From positions 412,317-476,316 of the forward strand of contig NZ_JPLZ01000002.1 of NCBI RefSeq assembly GCF_000735135.1: a stretch of DNA of 64,000 bases, read 5' to 3'. Both the position numbers and the translations under genes were made by a program. Each line of letters begins with the position of its first letter. Position 1 is the stretch's first letter. The DNA comes from Chryseobacterium sp. FH1. GTDB lineage: Bacteria; Bacteroidota; Bacteroidia; Flavobacteriales; Weeksellaceae. This document shows, one piece after another, positions 53,739-62,473 of the stretch. Under the pieces are notes generated by a model. It saw nothing but the letters and a program-made list of their open reading frames with translations, was not told the DNA's origin and did not search any database.

Positions 53739-54320
53739 CTAGAAACGGTATCCAATCCCAAGCATTCCTTTACCAGTTAGATTATCACCGTCATAGAAAT
53801 CGTAGTTGTCGTAATTGCTTCCAAATCTTCTTGCAAGTCCGCCACTCACTTCAAAAACGATATTGTTTCTTGTCACCCATTTGCCACCAAGTCCAATCCC
53901 GATGCCTACAGTAGTTCTTCTTTTGGGCTCGTAGTAGGGAGATGAGATGTACTCGCTGTAATCGTTGTAAACGTAGTTATAATAATAATCTTTTGTACTT
54001 GTAATCGGGACGAAGCCTTCCACAAAAAATCCTGCGCCATATTTTTTTCCGAAATACATTCTGTAAAATGGTGAGACTTGCGAAAAAGCAGAGTCATCGT
54101 ACCTGTCATTATTTCCAAAGTAAAACATCCCATTGACACCGACTCCCATATTTTCTCTAAATATTCTCTCATAGGAAATATTTAGAAGGGGAGAAGCGAT
54201 CAATTCTATTGGACTGATCATCACATCATTTTTTCTTTCAGATGTCGAAGTTTCAGTTTGGGCATAGATTCCCGTAATGCCAAGAAAAGTCAAGGCAAAA
54301 AAGCTGATAGTTTTTTTCAT
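53739..54320 (-). CDS. Outer-membrane beta-barrel protein, unknown
   Basis: A 193-residue protein with a signal peptide (MKKTISFFALTFLGITGIYA) and alternating, Tyr/Gly-rich strands (GAGFFVEGFVPI, GIGIGLGGKWV), ending in an aromatic GIGYRF typical of barrel C-termini. It resembles DUF3575-like small barrels; the exact family is not clear. Confidence 0.78.
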   Translation of the reverse strand: MKKTISFFALTFLGITGIYAQTETSTSERKNDVMISPIELIASPLLNISYERIFRENMGVGVNGMFYFGNNDRYDDSAFSQVSPFYRMYFGKKYGAGFFVEGFVPITSTKDYYYNYVYNDYSEYISSPYYEPKRRTTVGIGIGLGGKWVTRNNIVFEVSGGLARRFGSNYDNYDFYDGDNLTGKGMLGIGYRF

Positions 54321-54371
54321 TAGTATAAATTAGTTTTAATAGTTTAGTTTTTTAATATTCGATGTTGAATA

Positions 54372-54797
54372 TTAAATGGGGAAATTCTCTGATTTTGTCA
54401 TATCAGCAATGCTGGTGTCCAGGATGGGCAACATATTATCACGAACATTGATCAGTAATTTTCTGATGCTACAGGTAGCCTCGTCTGTGCAGTCCGCACA
54501 TTTTTCATAGAAATTAAGAGAAGCGCAAGGCAACATTGCCACTGGACCATCCACGATTCTGATGACGTCCAAAACCTTGATGTCTGCTGGATCTTTCATA
54601 AAAGTGTAACCGCCTTCTGCGCCACGTTCGCTTTTGAGAATTTTGTTTTGCTTCAATTCTCTGAGGATCTGCTCCAAAAATTTGAGCGGAATACGTTCGT
54701 TCTCCGATATTTTTTTTGCCGAATATAAAGACGAATTATCCTTCCTATTGATGAATAGCAAAGTTTTGATAGCGTACTTGACTCTTTTTGAAAGCAT
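54372..54797 (-). CDS. Rrf2-family transcriptional regulator
   Basis: A 141-residue regulator. A winged helix opens the protein (LSKRVKYAIKTLLFINRKDN, then KISENERIPLKFLEQILREL and SERGAEGGY). A Cys-rich loop follows, with Cys in LPCASLNFYEKCADCTDEA and TCSIRKL. IscR and NsrR use three Cys in this loop for an Fe-S cluster; this protein has four or five, so cluster binding is plausible. Targets are unknown. Confidence 0.9.
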   Translation of the reverse strand: MLSKRVKYAIKTLLFINRKDNSSLYSAKKISENERIPLKFLEQILRELKQNKILKSERGAEGGYTFMKDPADIKVLDVIRIVDGPVAMLPCASLNFYEKCADCTDEATCSIRKLLINVRDNMLPILDTSIADMTKSENFPI

Positions 54798-54850
54798 AGT
54801 GTAAAAATAATCAAAATTTTATAACTCAGAAATAATATTAATGATCAAAT

Positions 54851-54888
54851 AAAAAAGCCGTCTTGTTCCAGAAACAAGACGGCTTTTT
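54851..54888 (-). terminator. Terminator of the FadL-SGNH operon
   Basis: AAGCCGTCTTGTT pairs with AACAAGACGGCTT with T/A runs on both sides. On the minus strand it follows the SGNH gene. Confidence 0.9.
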
Positions 54889-54903
54889 GAATATTAATTT
54901 TCC

Positions 54904-56433
54904 TTATGGGAACTTAACGCCAGAGTAGGAATTAGGACTTACCATGGGAAGGTTTGATCTATATTTACCATTGATTGCTTTCAAAAATTCGTTTGCAACC
55001 ACTGCATATCCACGTCCAGTCAAGTGAACGCCATCCAAGGAGAATGTGCCACCAGTTACAAACTTGGCAGTATATCTCACACCGTCAAATTGAATTCCAG
55101 ACATAGAATTTAGCTCAATCATTTTAGCATTAGCGTTTACAAAAGCTAATCCGTAAGAAGTTGCAAGGTTTGCTATTTGCAAGTTGTAAGCATCAACTGC
55201 AGTTTTAACTAAAGCGGCTTCCGTTTTTGTCAACACATATTGATTTTCCAAAGGATAGGAAACACCATTTATATTCGCTGGAGCCGGAGCATTTGCATTG
55301 GGAGTAGCAATCACAGAACTTGCAGTCAACAAAACATGATCTTCCGCAGTAGCTTGTCTAGCTTGTCCGAAAATCTGTCCAAAAGCGGCTGCGGTCTGAG
55401 CGCCTAAAGCCGGCGTAAGCGCTGCTGTAAGTTGAGCAGATAAATTGGTCAAAGATGTATCTTTAATTAAAACAGGATTTGCTGACGTAGCTGACAAAAG
55501 ATTAATTCTACTCCCTTGTCCAAATGCTGTCAAAGCCTGTTTCAAAGGGCCATATAAATTTGTGTTGAGCGTTGCAAGGTTTGCACCCAAAGCAGCAGGC
55601 GTCAACGGGTTGTATGGAACGGTTGTGAAATAAGGAATAGATGTTACATAAGGAATATTTCCGATCACACCTTTTGTAGCGCCAGCAGCTTTCATCGCAT
55701 CCAAAACACCTTTGATGGATGCTGCTACAACCGCAGGATCAGATATATCATTAGAACCGTAAGTTGCGGGATTTGTATTTCCTTTTTGATCAATTCCAGA
55801 ACCACCGCTTGTTGCATAGCTTAAGACATCGTTGTTCCCAATCCAAAGAGAGAAGAAAGTTGGTCTTTGAGCCGCTGCATCACCAGCAATACTAGAAGTT
55901 TCACTAGTCGCGAATCTGACGTAATATGGATTAGACCTTTGGGTTGCCAATGCAGCAAGACTTCCGTAACCTGGCGCAACCAAATGAAAAGATTTTGCTC
56001 CCGGAACGCCCATGTTGTTGATCGTTCCTGTTAGTTTTTTAGTCACATCGGTTGTAGGCGTCGCAGCTACATTTTTCAGAACCGGACTTCCATTGGCAAA
56101 TGATTCTATGAAAAGTTTTGTTCCTAAAATAGTCTGGCTTCCAAGAACCATTCCTCCATTGTTGTCTGACATCAATGGTTGGATGAATTCCCCGCCACCT
56201 GCAAGCTTCATTTGATTTGCGACGATGTTTGGGTAAGATTCATTCTGACCGTCAATGTACAAAGCATTGTCTCTGTAGCCAGAAGTCAAAGAGTTTCCTA
56301 GCGCAATATATTTTGAGAAGTCTGCATCTCCAGCAGTTACCACTACATCTTCTGTACTGTTTTCGAAGTCATTCTGACAGCTAACTGCGAACAAAAGCGA
56401 AGCTGCTATACTTGATATAAATATCTTTTTCAT
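54904..56433 (-). CDS. SGNH/GDSL hydrolase lipoprotein
   Basis: A 509-residue exported lipase/esterase. The lipoprotein signal is MKKIFISSIAASLLFAVSC. Catalytic blocks are ALGNSLTSGY (Ser), the Gly in the NNMGVPGAKS region, WIGNNDVL (Asn) and DGVHLTGRGY (Asp/His). It lies 13 bp after the FadL-type porin gene and shares its transcript, which suggests that the two handle the same lipid-like substrates. Confidence 0.88.
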   Translation of the reverse strand: MKKIFISSIAASLLFAVSCQNDFENSTEDVVVTAGDADFSKYIALGNSLTSGYRDNALYIDGQNESYPNIVANQMKLAGGGEFIQPLMSDNNGGMVLGSQTILGTKLFIESFANGSPVLKNVAATPTTDVTKKLTGTINNMGVPGAKSFHLVAPGYGSLAALATQRSNPYYVRFATSETSSIAGDAAAQRPTFFSLWIGNNDVLSYATSGGSGIDQKGNTNPATYGSNDISDPAVVAASIKGVLDAMKAAGATKGVIGNIPYVTSIPYFTTVPYNPLTPAALGANLATLNTNLYGPLKQALTAFGQGSRINLLSATSANPVLIKDTSLTNLSAQLTAALTPALGAQTAAAFGQIFGQARQATAEDHVLLTASSVIATPNANAPAPANINGVSYPLENQYVLTKTEAALVKTAVDAYNLQIANLATSYGLAFVNANAKMIELNSMSGIQFDGVRYTAKFVTGGTFSLDGVHLTGRGYAVVANEFLKAINGKYRSNLPMVSPNSYSGVKFP

Positions 56434-56446
56434 AATTAATTCTAAT

Positions 56447-57682
56447 TTAAAATGCGTTATAAGATAATCCTAAACCAAAGTAAAATGCTTTAGCCTTAGC
56501 CTGTCCTGCAAAGTTGTAATAAGGATTGTTGAATGTTCTGCTTTGTGGCATTGCATAAGCACCTGAAACATCCACACCTAATTTGTTGAATTTGAATCCA
56601 ACACCAGCTGTGACTACATAAGAATCGAAAGAAGGCGTTTCTGGGATGAAATCCTTATCATCATACGGCGACTCGTCATAATACCATCCAAGTCTTGCGG
56701 CGATCATATCTGTAACCATATATTGTGTTCCCAATCTGAAAGTCTTAGTGTTTTTGAAGTTTTTTGGAGAAACCAAAATCGTTGGATCTGCTTGATTTCC
56801 AACTGGAGCATTATCAAAATCCAAAGTCAATTTGCTGTATCTTTCCCATCCGTGATAGTTGAAATCTGCTGAGATCAACCATTTTGGAGTCACTTTGTAA
56901 GTCGCTCCCAAAGTGACTTCATCCACCAAAGGCAAAGTTGCTTTGAAACGGTCAACGCCTCCAGTTACTGCCAAACCAATGTTTGGATAAAGCGCTGAAG
57001 AAATATTAAAAGTAGCTGTCCCGTTTTCAGCTTTCATATCCACAGGAGAACGGTATGCAACACTTACATCCCATTGGCTGTCTGGCTGGAAGTAGAATCC
57101 AAATCCAAATCCGTGACCTGTAGCTTCATCGTCTAATAAATTAAGTGATCCTCCAAGTTGAGTCACGCCTTTTGTCCAATCTACTTTTCCTCGTGCATAG
57201 ATGTAGCTTGCTCCAAAAGATGCCCAAGGTGCCAATTTCACAGAAACCATTGGTTGGAAGTAGTAGCTTTTCAATTCTAATTTTTGAACCATTTCTGCGC
57301 CTTCCCAAGTCGTAGGCCACTCAATTGTGCTTCCGAAAGGTGTGGAGAAACTAAAACCTAATGATAGATTGTCCAAAACCTTGTAGGCAACTGCCGCATA
57401 AATTGGAGTTCCTAGTGGATTGTCAGTTTCTGCCTGTTGTAGCGTGCTTGTATTTTGGAATGTCACTTTGTTGGATGCACCAAAACCTCCGGCCACTACA
57501 CTCAGTTTTGAAGGAATAAAAGAAATACCGGCAGGATTGAAAAATGCAACACTCGCATCCTCAGCGTGAGCACTGGTATGCGCCATTGCCAACTGCTTTA
57601 CACCCTGTAGCGATACTCGGAATCCTCCTGCGTATGCCATTACTCCGGCTGTTAATGCCGCGGTCATTAAAATTCTTTTCAT
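56447..57682 (-). CDS. OmpP1/FadL-type outer membrane transporter
   Basis: A 411-residue outer-membrane barrel for hydrophobic substrates. Signal peptide MKRILMTAALTAGVMAYAGG; the family NPA motif is in DASVAFFNPAGISFIP, which closes the FadL hatch; the C-terminus ends FYFGLGLSYNAF. It is the first gene of the operon with the SGNH hydrolase. No TAnnTTTG box is visible at a usual distance. Confidence 0.92.
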   Translation of the reverse strand: MKRILMTAALTAGVMAYAGGFRVSLQGVKQLAMAHTSAHAEDASVAFFNPAGISFIPSKLSVVAGGFGASNKVTFQNTSTLQQAETDNPLGTPIYAAVAYKVLDNLSLGFSFSTPFGSTIEWPTTWEGAEMVQKLELKSYYFQPMVSVKLAPWASFGASYIYARGKVDWTKGVTQLGGSLNLLDDEATGHGFGFGFYFQPDSQWDVSVAYRSPVDMKAENGTATFNISSALYPNIGLAVTGGVDRFKATLPLVDEVTLGATYKVTPKWLISADFNYHGWERYSKLTLDFDNAPVGNQADPTILVSPKNFKNTKTFRLGTQYMVTDMIAARLGWYYDESPYDDKDFIPETPSFDSYVVTAGVGFKFNKLGVDVSGAYAMPQSRTFNNPYYNFAGQAKAKAFYFGLGLSYNAF

Positions 57683-58148
57683 ATGTTGATTTTATTATTT
57701 TGTTAACATTACATAATTTCTCCGAGATCCTTTTAGACGTATTTTATCTACGAATCATAGCGATTTCATATAATTATTATTAATGTTCCAAATTTATAAT
57801 TATTTTAATAACAATGACTAAAAAACACAAGAAAAGTTAAACATTGCTATTCTAAGAATAATTGTTTAATAATGAATTTGTCTTATGGGATTGAATTATA
57901 ATTAATTAAACTTAAAAATCAATTTTTTTTTGAGTAAGTTTAATTTTAAACGATTTAATGTAAACCATAAGAAAATGACACTTTTGCTTTTTAATTAATG
58001 ATAATATTAATGCTGTTTGATTGATTATTTATCAATATTAATTCTATATTAACTAAAAATTAACAAAAAAGTATTTTTAAAAAATATATTCGTGAAGCTT
58101 AAATAAAATTTATATTAACTTTGCATTCAGACATAAAAAAATTAAAAT
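57683..58148. other. Divergent gap between the fadL-type gene and ricT
   Basis: Very AT-rich. Apart from the ricT promoter box at its right end I see no ORF or repeat. Confidence 0.55.
58116..58123 (+). promoter_or_regulatory. -7 box of the ricT-gldH-pbp1A promoter
   Basis: TAACTTTG, 25 nt before the ricT ATG. Confidence 0.65.
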
Positions 58149-59615
58149 ATGAGTTGTGGATGCAAAACATCCGGCGATTCTTCCCACTCTTGCGGTACGA
58201 AGAGTGCCAGTGGGTGCAGTAGTGTAGATACTTGTGGCAATAGTTATAAATTAAGTGTTTTTGACTGGCTTTCCGATGTTAATCCTTCGGGCTCGAAAAG
58301 TTCAGAATATGTGGAAGTTCGTTTCAAGAACGAACGTAAATTATATTATAGAAACGTCAACAACCTGCCTTTACATATAGGAAGTATTATTGCTGTAGAA
58401 TCCAGTCCGGGTCACGATATAGGTGTAGTAAGTCTCTCAGGAGAACTGGTGAAAATCCAGATGAAAAAGAAAAATGTGCACCAAGATAGCTTGCTGAAAG
58501 TCTATCGTTTGGCGAATCAAAAAGATGTAGAAACGTGGCAAGAACTTAGAAATAAGGAAAACGCACTCAAAGTAGAAGCGCGTAAAATTGCCTACGGATT
58601 GAATCTTGAAATGAAAATCACAGATGTCGAATATCAAGGTGATGGGTCTAAGGTAACTTTCTATTACACCGCAGACAACCGAATTGATTTCCGACAGTTG
58701 ATCAAAGAATATGCCTCTCTTTTCAGAACAAAGATTGATATGAAGCAAATTGGCTTCCGTCAGGAATCTGCAAAAGTTGGCGGAATTGGATCTTGTGGCC
58801 GTGAGCTATGCTGTTCTACTTGGTTGACGGATTTCCGTTCTGTGAATACCAATGCGGCGCGTTACCAGCAGTTGAGCATCAATCCTCAAAAATTAGCTGG
58901 GCAATGCGGAAAACTGAAATGTTGTCTTAATTATGAATTGGACACATATCTTGATGTTTTAAGGGATTTCCCATCATCAAGCACAGTTTTGAATACAGAA
59001 AAAGGAAGAGCATTCTGCATCAAAATCGATGTCTTCAAAAAGAAAATGTGGTTTGCGTATGTAGAAAACTCAATGGCTTGGTACGATATCGATATCTTCG
59101 AAGTTCAAAAGATGATTGCCATCAACAAAAAAGGCGAGAAATCTAAAGCTCTGGAAGATGTGAAGGTGATTGAAAACCGTATGGTAACTTCTGATTTGAT
59201 TCAGGAAAATAGCGTTGACCGTTTCGAAAAGAAAAACAGAAAACCAAGACCAAACAACAATAACAACCGCGACAGAAATCCAAAACAACAGGAAAACAGA
59301 CCTGCTAGACCACAATCGGATAATAAAAATCCAAGACAAGCTGATAACAGAAATCGTCCGAACGAGCAAAAACCTGTCGAAAACAAAGGTGGCGCTCCAA
59401 AAGTTCAGGCTAATGGAAATCAGTCTGGTGCAAATAAAAAACCTAGGCAATCTGATAACAGAAACCGCCAGAATGAGCAAAAACCAGTAGAAAATAAAGC
59501 GACTGTGCCAATAGTTCAGCCGGCAGATAATCCGTCAGCGGAAAATAAAACGCAGAAAAAACCGTTCAAAAAACCGAAAAAGAAATTTCCGCCGAAAAAT
59601 GAAGGTAATGCTTAG
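58149..59615 (+). CDS. PSP1/RicT-family protein
   Basis: RicT (YaaT) is part of an Fe-S-containing complex that affects mRNA maturation in Bacillus. The PSP1 domain spans ~45-300 with the Cys motifs GSCGRELCCSTWL and GQCGKLKCCLNYE. The N-terminus is Cys/Ser-rich (MSCGCKTSGDSSHSCG). The last ~120 residues are Asn/Gln/Lys/Pro-rich and disordered, with an internal duplication, and end in a basic tail KKPKKKFPPK. Heads the ricT-gldH-pbp1A operon. Confidence 0.92.
   Translation: MSCGCKTSGDSSHSCGTKSASGCSSVDTCGNSYKLSVFDWLSDVNPSGSKSSEYVEVRFKNERKLYYRNVNNLPLHIGSIIAVESSPGHDIGVVSLSGELVKIQMKKKNVHQDSLLKVYRLANQKDVETWQELRNKENALKVEARKIAYGLNLEMKITDVEYQGDGSKVTFYYTADNRIDFRQLIKEYASLFRTKIDMKQIGFRQESAKVGGIGSCGRELCCSTWLTDFRSVNTNAARYQQLSINPQKLAGQCGKLKCCLNYELDTYLDVLRDFPSSSTVLNTEKGRAFCIKIDVFKKKMWFAYVENSMAWYDIDIFEVQKMIAINKKGEKSKALEDVKVIENRMVTSDLIQENSVDRFEKKNRKPRPNNNNNRDRNPKQQENRPARPQSDNKNPRQADNRNRPNEQKPVENKGGAPKVQANGNQSGANKKPRQSDNRNRQNEQKPVENKATVPIVQPADNPSAENKTQKKPFKKPKKKFPPKNEGNA
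59331..59499 (+). repeat. 58-bp direct duplication inside ricT
   Basis: Two 58-bp copies start at 59331 and 59442. They encode PRQADNRNRPNEQKPVENK and PRQSDNRNRQNEQKPVENK. They differ mostly at third positions, so the duplication is old and selected at the protein level. Confidence 0.75.
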
Positions 59616-60069
59616 ATCAATAGTCGTTTTTATCCTGTTTTTATCTGTGAGTTCTTGCCAAAATGAAAACGAGACAATTTTGGTCAATAACGTCAATAAT
59701 CAATGGAAAAAGAAAACTGCTCAAACTTTTGATTTTGATGTGAAAGATGCTCATAATCAGAAAAATTTGATGTTGCTGGTTCGGAATAACAATGATTATC
59801 CATACAGCAACCTAAGACTGATTGCGAGCATTGAACAGAATAAGAAGAATATCTCAACAGATACGCTTAATTTTGTATTAGCAAAACCCAATGGAGAATG
59901 GATTGGAACAGGTTTCGGCGATACCAAAGAGATCACTTTTCAATACAAGCTCAATTATAAATTTCCGAAAAATGGAAAATATTCTGTCAAAGTTGTTCAG
60001 GCAATGCGAAAGGATGTTTTACCAGGAATAGAAGATTTAGGAATTAAAATTCAAAACTTAAAGCCATAA
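59599..60069 (+). CDS. gldH: Gliding motility lipoprotein GldH
   Basis: A 156-residue lipoprotein of the gliding/type IX machinery set. Signal with lipobox VSSC (Cys ~20), then the GldH pattern (NNQWKKKTAQTFDFDV, LLVRNNNDYPYSNLRLI). The start overlaps the end of ricT by 17 bp; a second ATG three codons later would shorten the overlap. Chryseobacterium is non-gliding but keeps gld genes for secretion, which agrees with the T9SS substrate at 24 kb. Confidence 0.9.
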   Translation: MKVMLRSIVVFILFLSVSSCQNENETILVNNVNNQWKKKTAQTFDFDVKDAHNQKNLMLLVRNNNDYPYSNLRLIASIEQNKKNISTDTLNFVLAKPNGEWIGTGFGDTKEITFQYKLNYKFPKNGKYSVKVVQAMRKDVLPGIEDLGIKIQNLKP

Positions 60070-60076
60070 TTTATTA

Positions 60077-62434
60077 ATGGAAAATAAGAAAACTGAACAT
60101 AAAACTTTTCCTCTGCCAGACAAGAAAAAAGCAAGATCTGGAATCAGAAAGTGGATCAAATTCATTTGGATCGCATTTTTTGCTGTGGTTTTAGGAATTT
60201 CTGGATTGTTTTTTGCCGTTTCACAAGGTTTTGTAGGAGATATGCCAGATGTGAAGGAGTTGGAAAATCCGGATATCTATGTCGCGTCCGAGATTTATTC
60301 TTCTGATAATGTGCTTCTTGGAAAATTTGAAAAAGAGAAGACCAAGCCGGTGACCTACAAGCAGTTACCGCCATATTTGGTTTATGCGCTACAAGCAAAG
60401 GAAGATGAGCGTTTCAAAGAACATTCCGGTATCGATTTGAAGTCCATTGCAAGAGCAATTCGATTTGGAGGTGAAAGAGGTGGAGGTTCTACCATTACGC
60501 AACAACTTGCAAAATTATTGTTCACTGGAAATGCTTCTCAAAACAAAATTGAAAGAGCCTTCCAAAAACTAAAAGAATGGAGCGTTGCAGTAAGTTTGGA
60601 AAAACGTTACACAAAGGAAGAGATCATCGCTTTATATTTTAACAAAATGGATTTCCTCTTCAATGCGAAGGGAATCGAAATGGCATCGAGGGTTTATTTT
60701 AATAAATCTGTGAATCAGCTGACTTTGCCGGAAGCGGCTACGTTTGTGGCAATGTTGGAAGCGCCAAGAAGAAACAATCCTTACAGAAATCCTGAGAAGG
60801 CAAAAGTGAGAAGAGATGTGGTTTTGAAGCAAATGCTTGATACTGGGTACATCGATGATTCAACTTACGAAAAAGCGAAAGCTACACCTATTGTCGTAGA
60901 TTTCCACGAGATAGAATCTGTTGAAGAAGGTTACTCTGCTTACTACAAATTTTATCTTAGAAAAGAAATTCAACAATACCTTGAAGCATACGAAAAAGAG
61001 ACAGGAAAAGAACTCAATCTGTACAAAAACGGATTGAAGATCTATGTGACTTTGGATTCCAGAATGCAAAGATATGCTGAGGAAGCTATCAAGGAACATT
61101 TGACCAATCTTCAAAAAAGTTTCGACGGTGAGATGAGACGCAATCCAAACCGTCCGTATTATAATCTTAACAAAACTCAAATCAATGGTTTGATGATGTC
61201 CGCAGTCAAAAGAACAGGGCGTTACAAACAATTGAAAGCAGAAGGTATGTCTGAAGATTCTATTATGCTTGATTTCCACGAGCCGACAAAAATGACCAGA
61301 TTTACTTGGCAAGGCGAAGAAGAAGTTGAAATGTCACCTTGGGATTCGATCCGTTATCACAAGCAGATTGCACAAGCGGGATTGATGTCGATGGAACCTG
61401 CAACGGGCGATATCAAAGCTTGGGTTGGGGGAATCAACTGGCAACATTTCCAGTACGATCACGTGAAACAAGGGAAACGTCAGGTAGGATCTACTTTCAA
61501 ACCATTTGTTTATGCAACTGCAATTATGCACCTCGGGATGACGCCTTGTTCAGCAGTCTCCAATGCGTCTTATTCCAAAGGAAGTTGGCACGTGAAAGGT
61601 GGTGGCGGAAGCGTTACAATGAAAGAAGGTATTGCAAAATCTTTAAACCCTGTGGCAATTAGATTAGCAGAAATGGCAGGAACGGAAAATGTCATCCAGC
61701 TAGCAAGGGATTTAGGTGTGACAAGTCCAATAGATAAACATTTACCAATGGCTTTAGGTACTTCTGATATTACAATTTATGAAATGCTAGGAGCGTTCAG
61801 TACTTTCGCTAATTTCGGAAACTATACAAAACCGGAAATGATTTGGAGGATCGAAGATGCCAACGGACGAGTTATCAAAGAAGTGAAACCTGTCGTGAAA
61901 GAGGTTATGAATGAGATGTATGCTTACACGATGCTCGATTTGATGAAAGGTGTAACGGAATTCGGGACAGCTTCTGGAGAATTGAGAAGACGAGGAATTC
62001 CTGCAAGTGTAGAAATTGCAGGTAAAACTGGAACAACGCAGAAAAACTCAGATGGATGGTTTGTAGGAATCGTTCCAAAACTAGCGACTGACGTTTGGGT
62101 TGGTTGGGAAGACAGAGCAACGCACTTTTGGAGCACAGGCGAAGGACAAGGAGCGAAAATGGGACTTCCAATTTGGGCAATCTATATGAAAAAGGTCTTT
62201 GCAGATAAAGCTTTAAATATTCTCCCTGAGGACAAATTCATCAAACCAGCCAACTGGACAGGAAGTTGTTCCGACCTCAATAATCTAAGAAATGGATACG
62301 GCGACGAAGGCGGATTGCAATCCATCGACGAGCTGAAAAATCCAACACAGATTGTACCAGAAAAACCCGTGAAGAAAGAAGATCATTCCAATGAGACACT
62401 TAATTCTGGAGAAGATATAGATTTTAATAAATAA
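60077..62434 (+). CDS. Penicillin-binding protein 1A
   Basis: A bifunctional peptidoglycan synthase. One N-terminal membrane helix (IWIAFFAVVLGISGLFFAV), then a GT51 glycosyltransferase (EDERFKEHSGIDLKS at ~110, GGSTITQQLAK), then a transpeptidase with SxxK in GSTFKPF (~472), SLN in KSLNPVA and KTGT in AGKTGTTQ (~650). Length 785 is normal. It starts 7 bp after gldH. Ends with a polar tail DFNK. Confidence 0.95.
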   Translation: MENKKTEHKTFPLPDKKKARSGIRKWIKFIWIAFFAVVLGISGLFFAVSQGFVGDMPDVKELENPDIYVASEIYSSDNVLLGKFEKEKTKPVTYKQLPPYLVYALQAKEDERFKEHSGIDLKSIARAIRFGGERGGGSTITQQLAKLLFTGNASQNKIERAFQKLKEWSVAVSLEKRYTKEEIIALYFNKMDFLFNAKGIEMASRVYFNKSVNQLTLPEAATFVAMLEAPRRNNPYRNPEKAKVRRDVVLKQMLDTGYIDDSTYEKAKATPIVVDFHEIESVEEGYSAYYKFYLRKEIQQYLEAYEKETGKELNLYKNGLKIYVTLDSRMQRYAEEAIKEHLTNLQKSFDGEMRRNPNRPYYNLNKTQINGLMMSAVKRTGRYKQLKAEGMSEDSIMLDFHEPTKMTRFTWQGEEEVEMSPWDSIRYHKQIAQAGLMSMEPATGDIKAWVGGINWQHFQYDHVKQGKRQVGSTFKPFVYATAIMHLGMTPCSAVSNASYSKGSWHVKGGGGSVTMKEGIAKSLNPVAIRLAEMAGTENVIQLARDLGVTSPIDKHLPMALGTSDITIYEMLGAFSTFANFGNYTKPEMIWRIEDANGRVIKEVKPVVKEVMNEMYAYTMLDLMKGVTEFGTASGELRRRGIPASVEIAGKTGTTQKNSDGWFVGIVPKLATDVWVGWEDRATHFWSTGEGQGAKMGLPIWAIYMKKVFADKALNILPEDKFIKPANWTGSCSDLNNLRNGYGDEGGLQSIDELKNPTQIVPEKPVKKEDHSNETLNSGEDIDFNK

Positions 62435-62440
62435 AAATAT

Positions 62441-62470
62441 AACCCGCATTTCTGATGCGGGTTTTTTGTA
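62441..62470 (+). terminator. Terminator of the ricT-gldH-pbp1A operon
   Basis: AACCCGCAT pairs with ATGCGGGTT, followed by TTTTTG. Confidence 0.9.
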
Positions 62471-62473
62471 AAT